The notes: generated by a model not told the origin, from the letters alone. A DNA stretch of 53,566 bases from an uncultured Prevotellaceae bacterium (GCA_900316445.1 ONCZ01000034.1:1-53566); one strand, 5' to 3'. Shown: positions 40,165 through 48,066, counted from the first letter of the stretch. A program made the numbers and translations.

Positions 40165-41382
40165 ATGAAAAAGATCCTATTCAGCCTCCTGGCCTCCCTG
40201 CTGTCACTCAGCCCCGTGCAAGCACAGCGTCTGGTAGCCTTCAACCGCTTTGGCACCAATTGGGCTTCAACGGATGTGTCAACCAAAAACAAGCCCAACG
40301 GCTACATCTATCGTCTGCGTAAGGACATCCAGTGCGACGATCTGCCACGTGTGCCTGAGACGGAAAGTCTCGAACTCTTCATCGCTGAGCCTATCGACAT
40401 CGGATGGCTGGGCTTCTACCGTCTGCCGACAAGTGCCGACAACTACGATTTCGTAGTAGTGCTCTTCAATCAAGACAAGCAGCCTACGGCCACCATCAAC
40501 CTCTGCGACGTCAGCAACAACCGCTACTGCGAGGTGCAGGACGTACGCTGGGATGCTGACAACCACAACTTGCTCTTCAATATGGCCTGTCCTTCTTATG
40601 CCTCCGGCGTCAACGGCAAGGGCAGCAAACTGTATAGCTACAACGTGGAGAACCGTCGCATCGTCTGGGAAACGGACTATCTCGTGAGCAACGATATCTT
40701 CATCCTCGACAGCAACTTCGTCTTCTGCTCCTACGGCTTCACCTCTGAGAAGAAGTTCCTCTTTATGCTCGACAAGCAGACGGGCCAGATGTATAGCAAG
40801 ATTCCGATGGTCTATAAGGTGGAGTATATGGAGCTGCAGGAGAAGAACGGCCGCGAATATCTCTACGTCGTCGATTACAACAATAATCTCTACGCCTACA
40901 CCGTAGTCAGTGGCGCTAAGAAGTCGACGGCTGCTGCCAGTGCTGCGCCTGAAGTCCTTACGGTGGTCTATGCCACTTCCAACGACGGGTTCCTGAACGT
41001 GCGCACCGAGCCTTCTACCAATGGCGATATTATCGGCAAACTCTGGATGCAGTCCCACGGTATGGGCTCTGGTGTGTTGCGTAAGAAGGGCGAGAAATGG
41101 AGCTTGGTCTGTGTGGGCGATGTCACAGGCTGGGTCTATACGAAATATATGGGTACTCAGACGTGGTACGACGGCAAGGGTGCCCAGAAACTTATTGCCG
41201 CCAGCGATAATACGCCCATCTACGGCGAGAACTATGCCGATGCTGACGACTACCCCCTCTTTACGACTGTCAAGAAGGGCACCATCCTGGGCGACCATTT
41301 CGAGGAATACAAGGGCTACTATCTCCTGAAGACGGCTCACGACAACCTCTATATCAAGAAAGAAGACGTCATCATCAAATAA
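40165..41382 (+). CDS. Secreted SH3b-domain protein
   Basis: The protein has 405 residues. A signal peptide (MKKILFSLLASLLSLSPVQA) is followed by a beta-rich N-terminal half with propeller-like repeats (LYSYNVENRRIVWETDYLV, FLFMLDKQTGQMYSKIP, YLYVVDYNNNLYAYTVV). A bacterial SH3 domain lies at about residues 265-330 (NDGFLNVRTEPSTNGDIIGKL, GWVYTKYMG), and a second SH3-like segment follows. It is likely periplasmic and may bind peptidoglycan or peptides. It starts 12 nt after queA. No enzyme motif is visible. Confidence 0.7.
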   Translation: MKKILFSLLASLLSLSPVQAQRLVAFNRFGTNWASTDVSTKNKPNGYIYRLRKDIQCDDLPRVPETESLELFIAEPIDIGWLGFYRLPTSADNYDFVVVLFNQDKQPTATINLCDVSNNRYCEVQDVRWDADNHNLLFNMACPSYASGVNGKGSKLYSYNVENRRIVWETDYLVSNDIFILDSNFVFCSYGFTSEKKFLFMLDKQTGQMYSKIPMVYKVEYMELQEKNGREYLYVVDYNNNLYAYTVVSGAKKSTAAASAAPEVLTVVYATSNDGFLNVRTEPSTNGDIIGKLWMQSHGMGSGVLRKKGEKWSLVCVGDVTGWVYTKYMGTQTWYDGKGAQKLIAASDNTPIYGENYADADDYPLFTTVKKGTILGDHFEEYKGYYLLKTAHDNLYIKKEDVIIK

Positions 41383-41416
41383 TTATCCATTATCAATTAT
41401 CCATTTTCCATTATGA
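41382..41416 (+). repeat. Heptad ladder before deoD
   Basis: ATTATCC (41382), ATTATCA (41389), ATTATCC (41396), ATTTTCC (41403) and ATTATGA (41410) run with a period of exactly 7. The deoD start codon is inside the fifth unit. Confidence 0.85.
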
Positions 41417-42120
41417 ACAATACTCCAACTCCCCACATCGGTGCTCAGTATGGCGAAATTGCCGAGACTGTGATTATGGCGGGCGATCCGCTGCGTGTGA
41501 AACTTATGGCCGAGAAGTTCCTCGACGATGCTGTCCAGTTCAACAATGTCCGAGGTATGCTTGGTTATACGGGCACTTACAAAGGTAAGCGTGTCAGTGT
41601 GATGGGTCACGGTATGGGTATGCCCTCTATCGGCATCTACAGTTATGAACTCTACAACTTCTATGGCGTGAAGACCATCATCCGCGTGGGTTCGGCAGGT
41701 TCCATCAACAACGACCTCCACATCGGCGACCTCGCCATTGCGATGGGTGCCTGCACCAACAGCAACTACGCCAGTCAGTACGAACTCCCAGGCACCTTTG
41801 CTCCGATTGCTGATTTCAGCCTCGTCAGAGCTGCCGCAGAGTCGTGCGAGCGCTTTGGCTATCGTTACAAGGTTGGCAATGTTTTCACCTCGGATGTGTT
41901 CTATTCAGAGAATCCCCACAATGACAAATGGATCTCGATGGGTGTGCTGGCTGTAGAGATGGAGATTGCCGCCCTCTATATGAATGCGGCCCGCTCTGGC
42001 AACCGCGCCTTGGGCATCTGCACCATCTCCGACCATATCCTCACGGGCGAAGTAACTACCGCCGAGGAGCGTCAGAACAACTTCACGCATATGATGGATG
42101 TCGCCTTCTCGTTGATTTAA
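41413..42120 (+). CDS. deoD: Purine-nucleoside phosphorylase (hexameric, DeoD type)
   Basis: The enzyme cleaves purine (deoxy)nucleosides with phosphate to base and (deoxy)ribose-1-phosphate. It has 235 residues. Motifs are [50 protein letters not shown] and the catalytic Asp in [10 protein letters not shown]. It starts inside the ATTATCC ladder, 31 nt after the SH3 protein gene, and is followed by a strong terminator. Confidence 0.96.
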   Translation: MNNTPTPHIGAQYGEIAETVIMAGDPLRVKLMAEKFLDDAVQFNNVRGMLGYTGTYKGKRVSVMGHGMGMPSIGIYSYELYNFYGVKTIIRVGSAGSINNDLHIGDLAIAMGACTNSNYASQYELPGTFAPIADFSLVRAAAESCERFGYRYKVGNVFTSDVFYSENPHNDKWISMGVLAVEMEIAALYMNAARSGNRALGICTISDHILTGEVTTAEERQNNFTHMMDVAFSLI

Positions 42121-42145
42121 CGGAGAGATGATACTTACTAAAACT

Positions 42146-42177
42146 GCTTAGAGCCCGCATCCCTGCGAGCTCTAAGC
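42146..42177. terminator. deoD terminator (bidirectional)
   Basis: GCTTAGAGC (42146-42154) is perfectly complementary to GCTCTAAGC (42169-42177), with an inner CGCA/GCG pairing. On the minus strand it is followed by CAGTTTTAG. Confidence 0.7.
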
Positions 42178-42274
42178 AATCATAAATCAATAACAAACCT
42201 AAAAGCAATATGAACAAAACAAACTAAATTATCTTTGGCGTGAATCTTTATTTCTGATTTCTGATGCAAAGTTA
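42146..42274 (-). ncRNA. Possible antisense small RNA unit downstream of deoD
   Basis: On the minus strand TAACTTTG (42267-42274) fits a -7 element. It is followed about 90 nt later by the 42146-42177 hairpin, with no convincing coding frame between. This could make a short RNA of roughly 80-110 nt. A plus-strand TATCTTTG also lies near 42229. This rests only on signals; the rest of the 42121-42454 gap shows nothing else. Confidence 0.25.
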
Positions 42275-42429
42275 TGACGAAAAACCTCTCATTGCAAACA
42301 TTTCCGCCCTTTTTTCTCCAACTTGTAGCGACAATTGCCCCCAAAGGCGACAAATCAGGCAAATGCCTAAAAATTTTGTCCATTGCCTAAAAAAAAGACG
42401 AAAAGATTGTCATTCTCAAAATAATTGTT

Positions 42430-42437
42430 TATCTTTG
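42430..42437 (+). promoter_or_regulatory. Promoter -7 of the polyvalent-type kinase gene
   Basis: TATCTTTG, with TTG at 42407-42409 20 nt upstream, 18 nt before ATG 42455. Confidence 0.6.
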
Positions 42438-42454
42438 CACAAACTTAAAATCAA

Positions 42455-43117
42455 ATGAGCAATGACATTCTTAAATCAGTTTCACAAAGAAGCTATGGAG
42501 CGTACGATGAGGAAAATCGAAGAATCAAAGAAATCTCCGATGAACTCCAAAGACTTTGCCGACTATATGAGGAAGAACCTCGAGAAGGCAAAGGAAATGG
42601 AAGTCGCTTCGAAATAGAACAAAGAGCAGCAGAGCAATACGCCAAGTCTGTAGGAATGTGGATTCCTATGGATAAAGTGTTTGATCTTGGCGAACCTGGT
42701 CCAAGCGGGAATGAAAATGATACCTATGTTGCTAAAGATACCATTTTCAAGGTGAACAATCTTCTTAATAGTGGTAGTATTCATAGCTTGTTGGCCAAAA
42801 TCATTCTTCATAATCTGGTATTCCCCAACACTGCCTATAAACTGATAGGTTTTGCTGGCTATGAAGGTCGAAGCGTGATGCCAGTATTAGAACAAGAACG
42901 CATTTGTAATGCTCAGCCCGCAACGCAAATCATGATAGATACTTATATGTCAGCCCTTGGCTTTACTAAAGAGAACGACGAAGGTCGATACTCCAATGGA
43001 ACATACATCGTTTGGGATGTTGTTCCTCGAAATGTATTGGTAGATGCTGACGGGGATATGTATGTGGTGGATGCAGAAATCAAGAACTTGTGTGATTCAA
43101 CAGAAATTAACATTTGA
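42455..43117 (+). CDS. Kinase-PolyVal-like protein
   Basis: The protein has 220 residues. The C-terminal half contains WDVVPRNVLVDADGDMYVVDAEI, which resembles the catalytic HxD/DFG-like region of the Kinase-PolyVal domain found in polyvalent proteins of phages and conjugative elements. The N-terminal half is helical and charged, with EIEQRAAEQYAKSVGMWIP and a middle DTYVAKDTIFKVNNL that could be the Lys-bearing strand. It is AT-rich and has its own promoter. Here it is a stand-alone gene rather than part of a long polyvalent protein. Activity is not assured because the classical motifs are diverged. Confidence 0.5.
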   Translation: MSNDILKSVSQRSYGAYDEENRRIKEISDELQRLCRLYEEEPREGKGNGSRFEIEQRAAEQYAKSVGMWIPMDKVFDLGEPGPSGNENDTYVAKDTIFKVNNLLNSGSIHSLLAKIILHNLVFPNTAYKLIGFAGYEGRSVMPVLEQERICNAQPATQIMIDTYMSALGFTKENDEGRYSNGTYIVWDVVPRNVLVDADGDMYVVDAEIKNLCDSTEINI

Positions 43118-43176
43118 AGAAATTTTGATGGATTTCTGCAATTTTCGTGTTTTAAGTTGCAATCGTCAATGGAAAA

Positions 43177-43225
43177 GCCGCGCGCGTTTGACCCCCGAGG
43201 GCAAGCAACGGTGACCCCTCGCGGC
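43177..43225. terminator. GC-rich hairpin after the kinase-like gene
   Basis: GCCGCG (43177-43182) pairs with CGCGGC (43220-43225), with an inner CGAGGG/CCCTCG alternative, and AAAATTTG follows. It includes an imperfect direct repeat TGACCCC-CG-GGCAA at about 43189 and 43212. A second short hairpin CACAAA/TTTGTG at 43332-43350 ends the convergent HEPN gene. Confidence 0.5.
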
Positions 43226-43357
43226 AAAATTTGTTTAGTAGGCTGTTTAAACCATTTCATAGCCTTTGCATCCCCATTAAGCCCTATCAGGACAACACAA
43301 AGAAGGCATACCTACGAACGGTATGACGTATCACAAAGGGGACTTTTGTGCGTTATA

Positions 43358-43769
43358 TTATTGCGCCTGTTTCTCTGCAATGTACTTTTTAATCTTCTCA
43401 ATGAGTGCGCGCGTCGGCTCGATAAAGTCTTCGACGTCCTCCTTATCCACGTCGATAACGCAGTTGTAGTCGCCCTCGTCACGCAACTGCTGCAAGCGGG
43501 CATAGACTTTGTTTTCCTCCATAGAGAAGATGCCGGTCTTGACGTAATGGAGGTAGAATAGATTGACGGTCCCGCGATGCGTGCCTGTAGGATGGGCCTC
43601 GCTGTTGAGCAGCGCCTTAACCGCATGGAAAAGCGCGTAATAAAGACGATTGGCCGCTAAACTCCATCGCTCTTCCTCTATCAGCCAATTTGCTGCCTCA
43701 AGCATCTTGTCGGATTTCTCCAACCCCAAGCACCACAAGTGTGGCACGATCCTGTTCTTTAAGACTCAT
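43358..43769 (-). pseudogene. HEPN-domain toxin partner, frameshifted at a G4 run
   Basis: The natural start is ATG 43769 (MSLKEQDRATLVV), overlapping the end of the nucleotidyltransferase gene by 11 nt. After about 14 codons the frame is lost at GGGG (43724-43727 on the minus strand). Removing one G restores LGLEKSDKMLEAANWLIEEE and the HEPN helix AANRLYYALFHAVKALL to the stop at 43358. Intact, it would have about 136 residues. Without repair a GTG start near 43747 could still give 129 residues. It may be a sequencing error, a slip mutation or phase variation. It is a HEPN (PF05168-type) partner of the next gene. Confidence 0.7.
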
Positions 43770-44082
43770 AAAGCACCTCCTTGTCTTCTTCCACGTTATA
43801 ATAAAACAATGCATGGGGGCCGTTAAACCAACTGTCCTTTGTATAAGTTGAGGCACTCACGATTTCGTTAATTCCGAGTCCCATCTCTACGAAGGGCCAG
43901 CCGTAGTTGTCCCAGTCGCTTTTCTCTTTTTTCGGCTTGTCGAGAAGTACGAGCAGGTCCCAATCCGAGTTTTCGTGATAGTCACCACGGGCGCGGGAAC
44001 CGTAGAGGTAAAGCGTGCTGCCCTTGGGCAATACGCTGGCGGCTACCTGCCGGATGTTATCAATGACTTGGCTACGTTCCAT
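43759..44082 (-). CDS. MNT-type nucleotidyltransferase (second pair)
   Basis: The protein has 107 residues. The motif is GSRARGDYHENSDWD, giving G28-S29-x10-D40-x-D42, so the catalytic core is complete. It is the antitoxin-like partner of the HEPN protein overlapping its 3' end, in the same antitoxin-first order as mntA-hepT at 13.7 kb but from a different subfamily. The promoter TATATTTG on the minus strand (44111-44118) lies in a repeated promoter block. Confidence 0.8.
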   Translation of the reverse strand: MERSQVIDNIRQVAASVLPKGSTLYLYGSRARGDYHENSDWDLLVLLDKPKKEKSDWDNYGWPFVEMGLGINEIVSASTYTKDSWFNGPHALFYYNVEEDKEVLYES

Positions 44083-44103
44083 ATTCTCTTCTTATGATGT
44101 ATT

Positions 44104-44163
44104 CAGGTTGCAAATATAGGCATTATTTCTGAGATTTGCAAATAATATCTCTAAAAAATGAGG
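44104..44163 (-). repeat. Promoter block repeat, copy A
   Basis: This 60-nt block contains CAAATATA (44111-44118, TATATTTG on the minus strand) and, 20 nt further, CAAA as -33. It is nearly identical to 46071-46129. It drives the MNT gene. Confidence 0.75.
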
Positions 44164-44192
44164 AAGCGGCAAATTTGCAGTGATACAACGGA

Positions 44193-44485
44193 GCGTTACG
44201 CGTTACAGTTCAAAACCAGACGTGTCAACGTATTCAGGAAAATGTCAACAACAAAATTACGTCCATTCAGTCATTTTAGTCATTAGTCATTATAGTCATT
44301 AAGCAATTCTGACTTTCTGTATGAAGTTTAAAATATATATTATTATATATAATATATATATTATATATAATAATATATATTTTAATATAAATACTACTTT
44401 CTCAAAAATCTTAATGACTAATGACTATAATGACTAAAATGACTAAGACAGTGCTTTACAACTGTAACGCTGTAACGCGTAACGC
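44193..44485. repeat. Giant nested palindrome
   Basis: The core 44329-44384 is a perfect 56-bp AT palindrome (centre 44356.5). Around exactly the same centre, 44269-44303 and 44410-44444 are inverted arms made of AGTCATT units. Outside these, GCGTTACGCGTTACAG-type arms (44193-44210 and 44460-44485) pair with an 8-nt duplication on the right. The 44083-44711 gap has no gene; it holds this element, the promoter block and the 22-nt-period repeat. Confidence 0.9.
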
Positions 44486-44604
44486 CGCCGATGATAGAAA
44501 TTGTGAATTGTGTAAATACTTTTCGCAATCTTTGGGATATTTTTAGCAAGAATGTTATTTGTCTGATAATCAAAGGCTTATGATTGCTTGGATTTTGGAC
44601 TATG

Positions 44605-44663
44605 TAAAGTGGAGGTTTAGCCTAAGTAAAGTCGGAGTTTAGATAGGGTAAACTCCGACTTTA
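44605..44663. repeat. 22-nt-period palindromic repeat, copy 2
   Basis: The units are TAAAGTGGAGGTTTA (44605-44619), TAAAGTCGGAGTTTA (44627-44641) and TAAACTCCGACTTTA (44649-44663), each separated by 7 nt. The last two form a perfect 15-bp hairpin. It is the same element as 20795-20853 in mirrored arrangement. Confidence 0.85.
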
Positions 44664-44711
44664 GTGTATCCTTTCTCCGGGAATGGAGAAATGACGGTTG
44701 GTTTTGTAAAG

Positions 44712-46043
44712 TTATTTGCCCTTCAGCTGCTTGATCAGATATTCAGATACGATGTCCGTCGTGCGATAGACGTTCTGTGAGAAACCGTGGTCGAAGTATT
44801 CCTGAATGACCAGTTCGCTCTTGGGCCAGATCTGGTGGAAACGCTCGCCGTAGGTGTAAGGCACAACACGGTCGCCGTTGCCATGAATGATGAGAGCCGG
44901 ACCCTGATACTTGGCTGCTGTCTCGTAGATCGGCAGGCTGAAGGAGGTGCGGATATACTCGCCGCCGAGCTTCAGGCCGCCCCACAACTCGACATATTCG
45001 CCTGGGTCGAAGGGATCATATTGCTTACCCATCGTGCTGCCACGTATGGCATCGTCGCGCAACACGGCGGCAGGAGCCATCAGCGCCACGGCCTTGAAGG
45101 CAGGTTCACCCAGTTCTTCACTCAGTTGTCCGGCTGTCATCGCAGCCACAACGCCGCCCTGCGAGTGGCCTCCAATGGCAATCGTGCTGACATATTTCAG
45201 GTCGCGCACATACTCCACCACTTTCTTCGCATCCTCGATTTCGTTGGGAACGGTCATATCCTTGAATTCGCCCTCGCTCTCGCCGTGTCCGTTGAAGTCG
45301 AAGCGGATGCTGGCGATGCCGTGAGCCTGGAGGGTGTCGGCCACGAGCTCAAACAGCGGGCCGTCCTTCGTACCGCTGAAACCGTGACAGAAGATGACCA
45401 TCGGGCACTTCTCGCCTTGCTGCAACTCGGGCTTCTGGATGAGGGCCTTCAGACGTCCATGATGACCGTCGATGAATACTGTCTCGCCTTTTTGTGCAGC
45501 CTGATAGGAACCCGTGGTCAGCTCCTTCAGGTATTTGTCAACCTTATACGTCAGCACCGTCGAGAGCTTCACCTCTCCGTCGGGCCCAACGACCACCATC
45601 GACGGAATCCACTTCACGCCGTATGCCTTGGCGATGTCCGTCTCCTTGAATTTCTTCAGCTCGCTCACCTGCGGATAGGTGATGCCATACTTCTCAATGG
45701 CCTTCTTCCACGCCTCCACATCGGTGTCCATCGAGATGCCGATGAACTCGATGCCATACGGACGATAGGCCTCATACATGCGCACCACTTCAGGTGCATC
45801 CTTGCGGCAGTCGGGACACCACGATGCCCAGAAGTCGAGCACCACGGTTTTGCCCTTGGCGAACTTCGAGAACTGGAAATTCTTGCCGTCGGGCGTCTTC
45901 ATCTTGAAATCTGGTGCCGCCGTTCCGGCCTTCACCAGTTCCGTTGCATACTTATCGTCAAAGTCCGGCTGTGCGGGCTGAGCCTTTACTGCTGTTGCTC
46001 CCATCAAGAGCAGCGCGAGCAATGATAATGTCACTTTCTTCAT
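44712..46043 (-). CDS. Thioredoxin (TlpA-like) and alpha/beta-hydrolase fusion
   Basis: The protein has 443 residues. A signal peptide (to about residue 22) is followed by a TlpA/AhpC-TSA-like thioredoxin domain at about 35-175 with redox WCPDC (75-79) and cis-Pro in KWIPSMVVV. From about 188 there is an alpha/beta hydrolase with CHGFSGTKDGPLFELVADTL, nucleophile GHSQGG (about 293-298), Asp in HGNGDRVVP and His in YFDHGFSQ. The hydrolase half resembles cinnamoyl/feruloyl esterases. It is exported, so it probably acts in the periplasm. The pairing of the two activities is unusual, and a substrate cannot be named. The promoter is in the block 46071-46129. Confidence 0.9.
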   Translation of the reverse strand: MKKVTLSLLALLLMGATAVKAQPAQPDFDDKYATELVKAGTAAPDFKMKTPDGKNFQFSKFAKGKTVVLDFWASWCPDCRKDAPEVVRMYEAYRPYGIEFIGISMDTDVEAWKKAIEKYGITYPQVSELKKFKETDIAKAYGVKWIPSMVVVGPDGEVKLSTVLTYKVDKYLKELTTGSYQAAQKGETVFIDGHHGRLKALIQKPELQQGEKCPMVIFCHGFSGTKDGPLFELVADTLQAHGIASIRFDFNGHGESEGEFKDMTVPNEIEDAKKVVEYVRDLKYVSTIAIGGHSQGGVVAAMTAGQLSEELGEPAFKAVALMAPAAVLRDDAIRGSTMGKQYDPFDPGEYVELWGGLKLGGEYIRTSFSLPIYETAAKYQGPALIIHGNGDRVVPYTYGERFHQIWPKSELVIQEYFDHGFSQNVYRTTDIVSEYLIKQLKGK

Positions 46044-46070
46044 AATCGTTTGTCTTTATTATTCGTTTGT

Positions 46071-46129
46071 CAGGATGCAAATATAGGCATTATTTCTGAG
46101 ATTAGCAAATTTTATCTCTAAAAATGAGG
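46071..46129 (-). repeat. Promoter block repeat, copy B
   Basis: CAAATATA (46078-46085, TATATTTG on the minus strand) in the same context as 44104-44163, differing at only a few positions. It drives the thioredoxin-esterase gene. Confidence 0.75.
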
Positions 46130-46283
46130 TGTCTTATGCTGATTTCTAATTGATTTTTCGTACTTTTGCACCAAATATAGAGGTGAATGGCAGGAAGAAA
46201 TTTTTCAACCGTACAGGTCGTATTTTTTCTTTTGATTGAAAATGATGATTGGAGTTATGGCATACATGAATAGGTTTGCACAG

Positions 46284-46781
46284 TCAGATGACTATCTTCT
46301 GATACGCCAGCCTTTCATCGCCTGACAGCAGGTAGATGATACCGCAATATGTGAAGCCGTGCTTCAGGATGTTGTGCTGCATGATGGTGTTGTCGCGGTG
46401 GGTGTCTATGCGGATGTTCTCTTCATGTGAAAAGCAGAACTCCATGATGCTGCTGAAGATGCCGTGAGCATCAGGAAAGCTGGCTATTCGATGGACTACG
46501 TGATAAGGCTGGACATCATCCGCCCACTCGCCTTCATAGATCTTGGCGTAAGTAGGCTCTGGGGATTGCAGGAAGGCAAAGTAGCCGACAATCATGCCAT
46601 CGTCCTCAATGACAAATCCGCCTTTCCTTTCTATATCAGTCCTGATGACAGCCTCAGAGGGATAGCCGTCGCCCCATTGGTGCATGTTGCCAGATTGCCG
46701 CATGATGATCTTTGCTGCATCCATGACCTGCATGATCTCCGCCATGTCCGTCGGGCTTGCTTCTCTGATAATTCTGTCCAT
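46284..46781 (-). CDS. GNAT family N-acetyltransferase
   Basis: The protein has 165 residues from ATG 46781 (MDRIIREASPTDMAEIMQV, the usual GNAT opening). Codons further upstream would overlap the permease stop. It contains GGFVIEDDGMIVGYFAFL (strands 3 and 4), a weak acetyl-CoA loop region around VHRIASFPDAHGIFSSIMEF, and NIRIDTHRDNTIMQHNILKHGFTYCGIIYL typical of this subfamily. The substrate is unknown. It follows the permease gene by 27 nt on the minus strand. Confidence 0.85.
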   Translation of the reverse strand: MDRIIREASPTDMAEIMQVMDAAKIIMRQSGNMHQWGDGYPSEAVIRTDIERKGGFVIEDDGMIVGYFAFLQSPEPTYAKIYEGEWADDVQPYHVVHRIASFPDAHGIFSSIMEFCFSHEENIRIDTHRDNTIMQHNILKHGFTYCGIIYLLSGDERLAYQKIVI

Positions 46782-46807
46782 AGACACTTCTCCTATATAT
46801 ATAAATG

Positions 46808-48037
46808 TCAAACCTTTCCTTTGAACGTATATCCGATACCTTCAACCGCTTTGCGGACGGCTTCCTCCGTAGCGGGGCCTTTGATGGTGAGGGTGTTGGC
46901 TGAGGCGCTGGCCTTGGCTCTTTCTACGCCTGGCACATCCTCGACGGCACGGACTACGGCGGCCTCGCAATGGCTGCAATGCATGTCTTCGACACGATAG
47001 ACGGTCACGTCGGGGTCTGACGGCTTTTGGGTGGTAAACTTGCTGAACAGTTTCATCATAATAGCAAAAAATAATAATAGGGTTAATACTGTAGCGCAGA
47101 TAAGTTTGAACGGGCTGGGCAGGGAGGATGCACCTATGCAGCAGGCATCATGGCTGGCGATGGTGAAATCCCATCCCATAGCATTGAGCAGCAGGCCGAA
47201 GAGGACGGCAAAGCCTACGATGGTCATCAGGTAGATCGATGTGAAACGACGCCCCATGGACTTGTGAACCACAAGGATGGAGGCCAGATTGACGGCCGGG
47301 CCAGCCTTCAGCATCACCAGTGCCGCTCCTGGCGAGAGTCCCTTCATCATCAATGCAGCCGCCACGGGAATGCTGCCCGTAGAACAAATATACATCGGTA
47401 CGGCGATGACCAGGATGACCAGCATCTGCAGCAAAGGCTGACTGCCGAAGGAAAGGAAAAACTCGTCTGGTACCGCCACCTGAATCAATGCCGCCACGAC
47501 AAGTCCGATAAGCAGTCGCAGGCCGATGTCGCGAAGCATGTCGTAATAGGCATACTTCAAGACGCGCCATATCCTGTTTCCGCGCTCTATCTGGCATGAA
47601 GAAGTAGTATCCTCCGCTATGTCGTCCTCGCGAACCAGCCGGTTTACCAGCAGCCCTCCGCAAACGCCCGTGATGAGAGCTGCCACAGGGCGGATAATGG
47701 CGAAACCCAGTCCCATCAGCGAGAATGTGGCCAGAATGGAGTCGATGCCGGTCTGCGGCGTGGCGATAAGAAACGAAGCAATGGCTCCCTTTGAAGCCTT
47801 CTCGTTCTTGAGTCCGATGGCCGTCGGGATGACTCCACACGAACACAGCGGCAGGGGTACGCCCAACAGCGCCGCCCAAAGTACTGACAGCTTGTTCTTC
47901 CTCGAAAGATAATTGGTATAGAACTTCTGTGGCACGAATACGTGCAGCACTCCTGCGATAAAGAATCCCAGCAACAGATAGGGAGCCATCTCGCAGACGA
48001 CGTTTAGAAGTGATGTGAAGAAACTCTGTATATCCAT
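46808..48037 (-). CDS. SO_0444-type Cu/Zn efflux permease with HMA domain
   Basis: The protein has 409 residues from ATG 48037; a Met codon also precedes it. Eight or more transmembrane helices carry the permease signature GVPLPLCSCGVIPTA and IATPQTGIDSILATF. This is a DUF318/ArsP-like permease of the SO_0444 Cu/Zn efflux family. A C-terminal heavy-metal-associated domain has MHCSHC (about residues 349-354). It should export thiol-bound or free Cu/Zn across the inner membrane. The promoter TACCTTTG on the minus strand is at 48059-48066. Confidence 0.88.
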   Translation of the reverse strand: MDIQSFFTSLLNVVCEMAPYLLLGFFIAGVLHVFVPQKFYTNYLSRKNKLSVLWAALLGVPLPLCSCGVIPTAIGLKNEKASKGAIASFLIATPQTGIDSILATFSLMGLGFAIIRPVAALITGVCGGLLVNRLVREDDIAEDTTSSCQIERGNRIWRVLKYAYYDMLRDIGLRLLIGLVVAALIQVAVPDEFFLSFGSQPLLQMLVILVIAVPMYICSTGSIPVAAALMMKGLSPGAALVMLKAGPAVNLASILVVHKSMGRRFTSIYLMTIVGFAVLFGLLLNAMGWDFTIASHDACCIGASSLPSPFKLICATVLTLLLFFAIMMKLFSKFTTQKPSDPDVTVYRVEDMHCSHCEAAVVRAVEDVPGVERAKASASANTLTIKGPATEEAVRKAVEGIGYTFKGKV

Positions 48038-48058
48038 CAATATCTATCTTTGCAGCCA

Positions 48059-48066
48059 CAAAGGTA
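48059..48066 (-). promoter_or_regulatory. Promoter -7 of the permease gene
   Basis: CAAAGGTA reads TACCTTTG on the minus strand, 22 nt upstream of the start codon. Confidence 0.5.

Noticed and set aside
42180-42383. A 67-codon minus-strand frame downstream of deoD
   Set aside because: It crosses the promoter and terminator signals of the gap and has unlikely composition. The small-RNA reading fits better but is weak.
46187-46273. A 28-codon frame (MAGRNFSTVQ...) downstream of TACTTTTG at 46161-46168
   Set aside because: It is too short, has no terminator of its own, runs into the convergent GNAT gene, and its only support is one promoter-like octamer. It may be a remnant.
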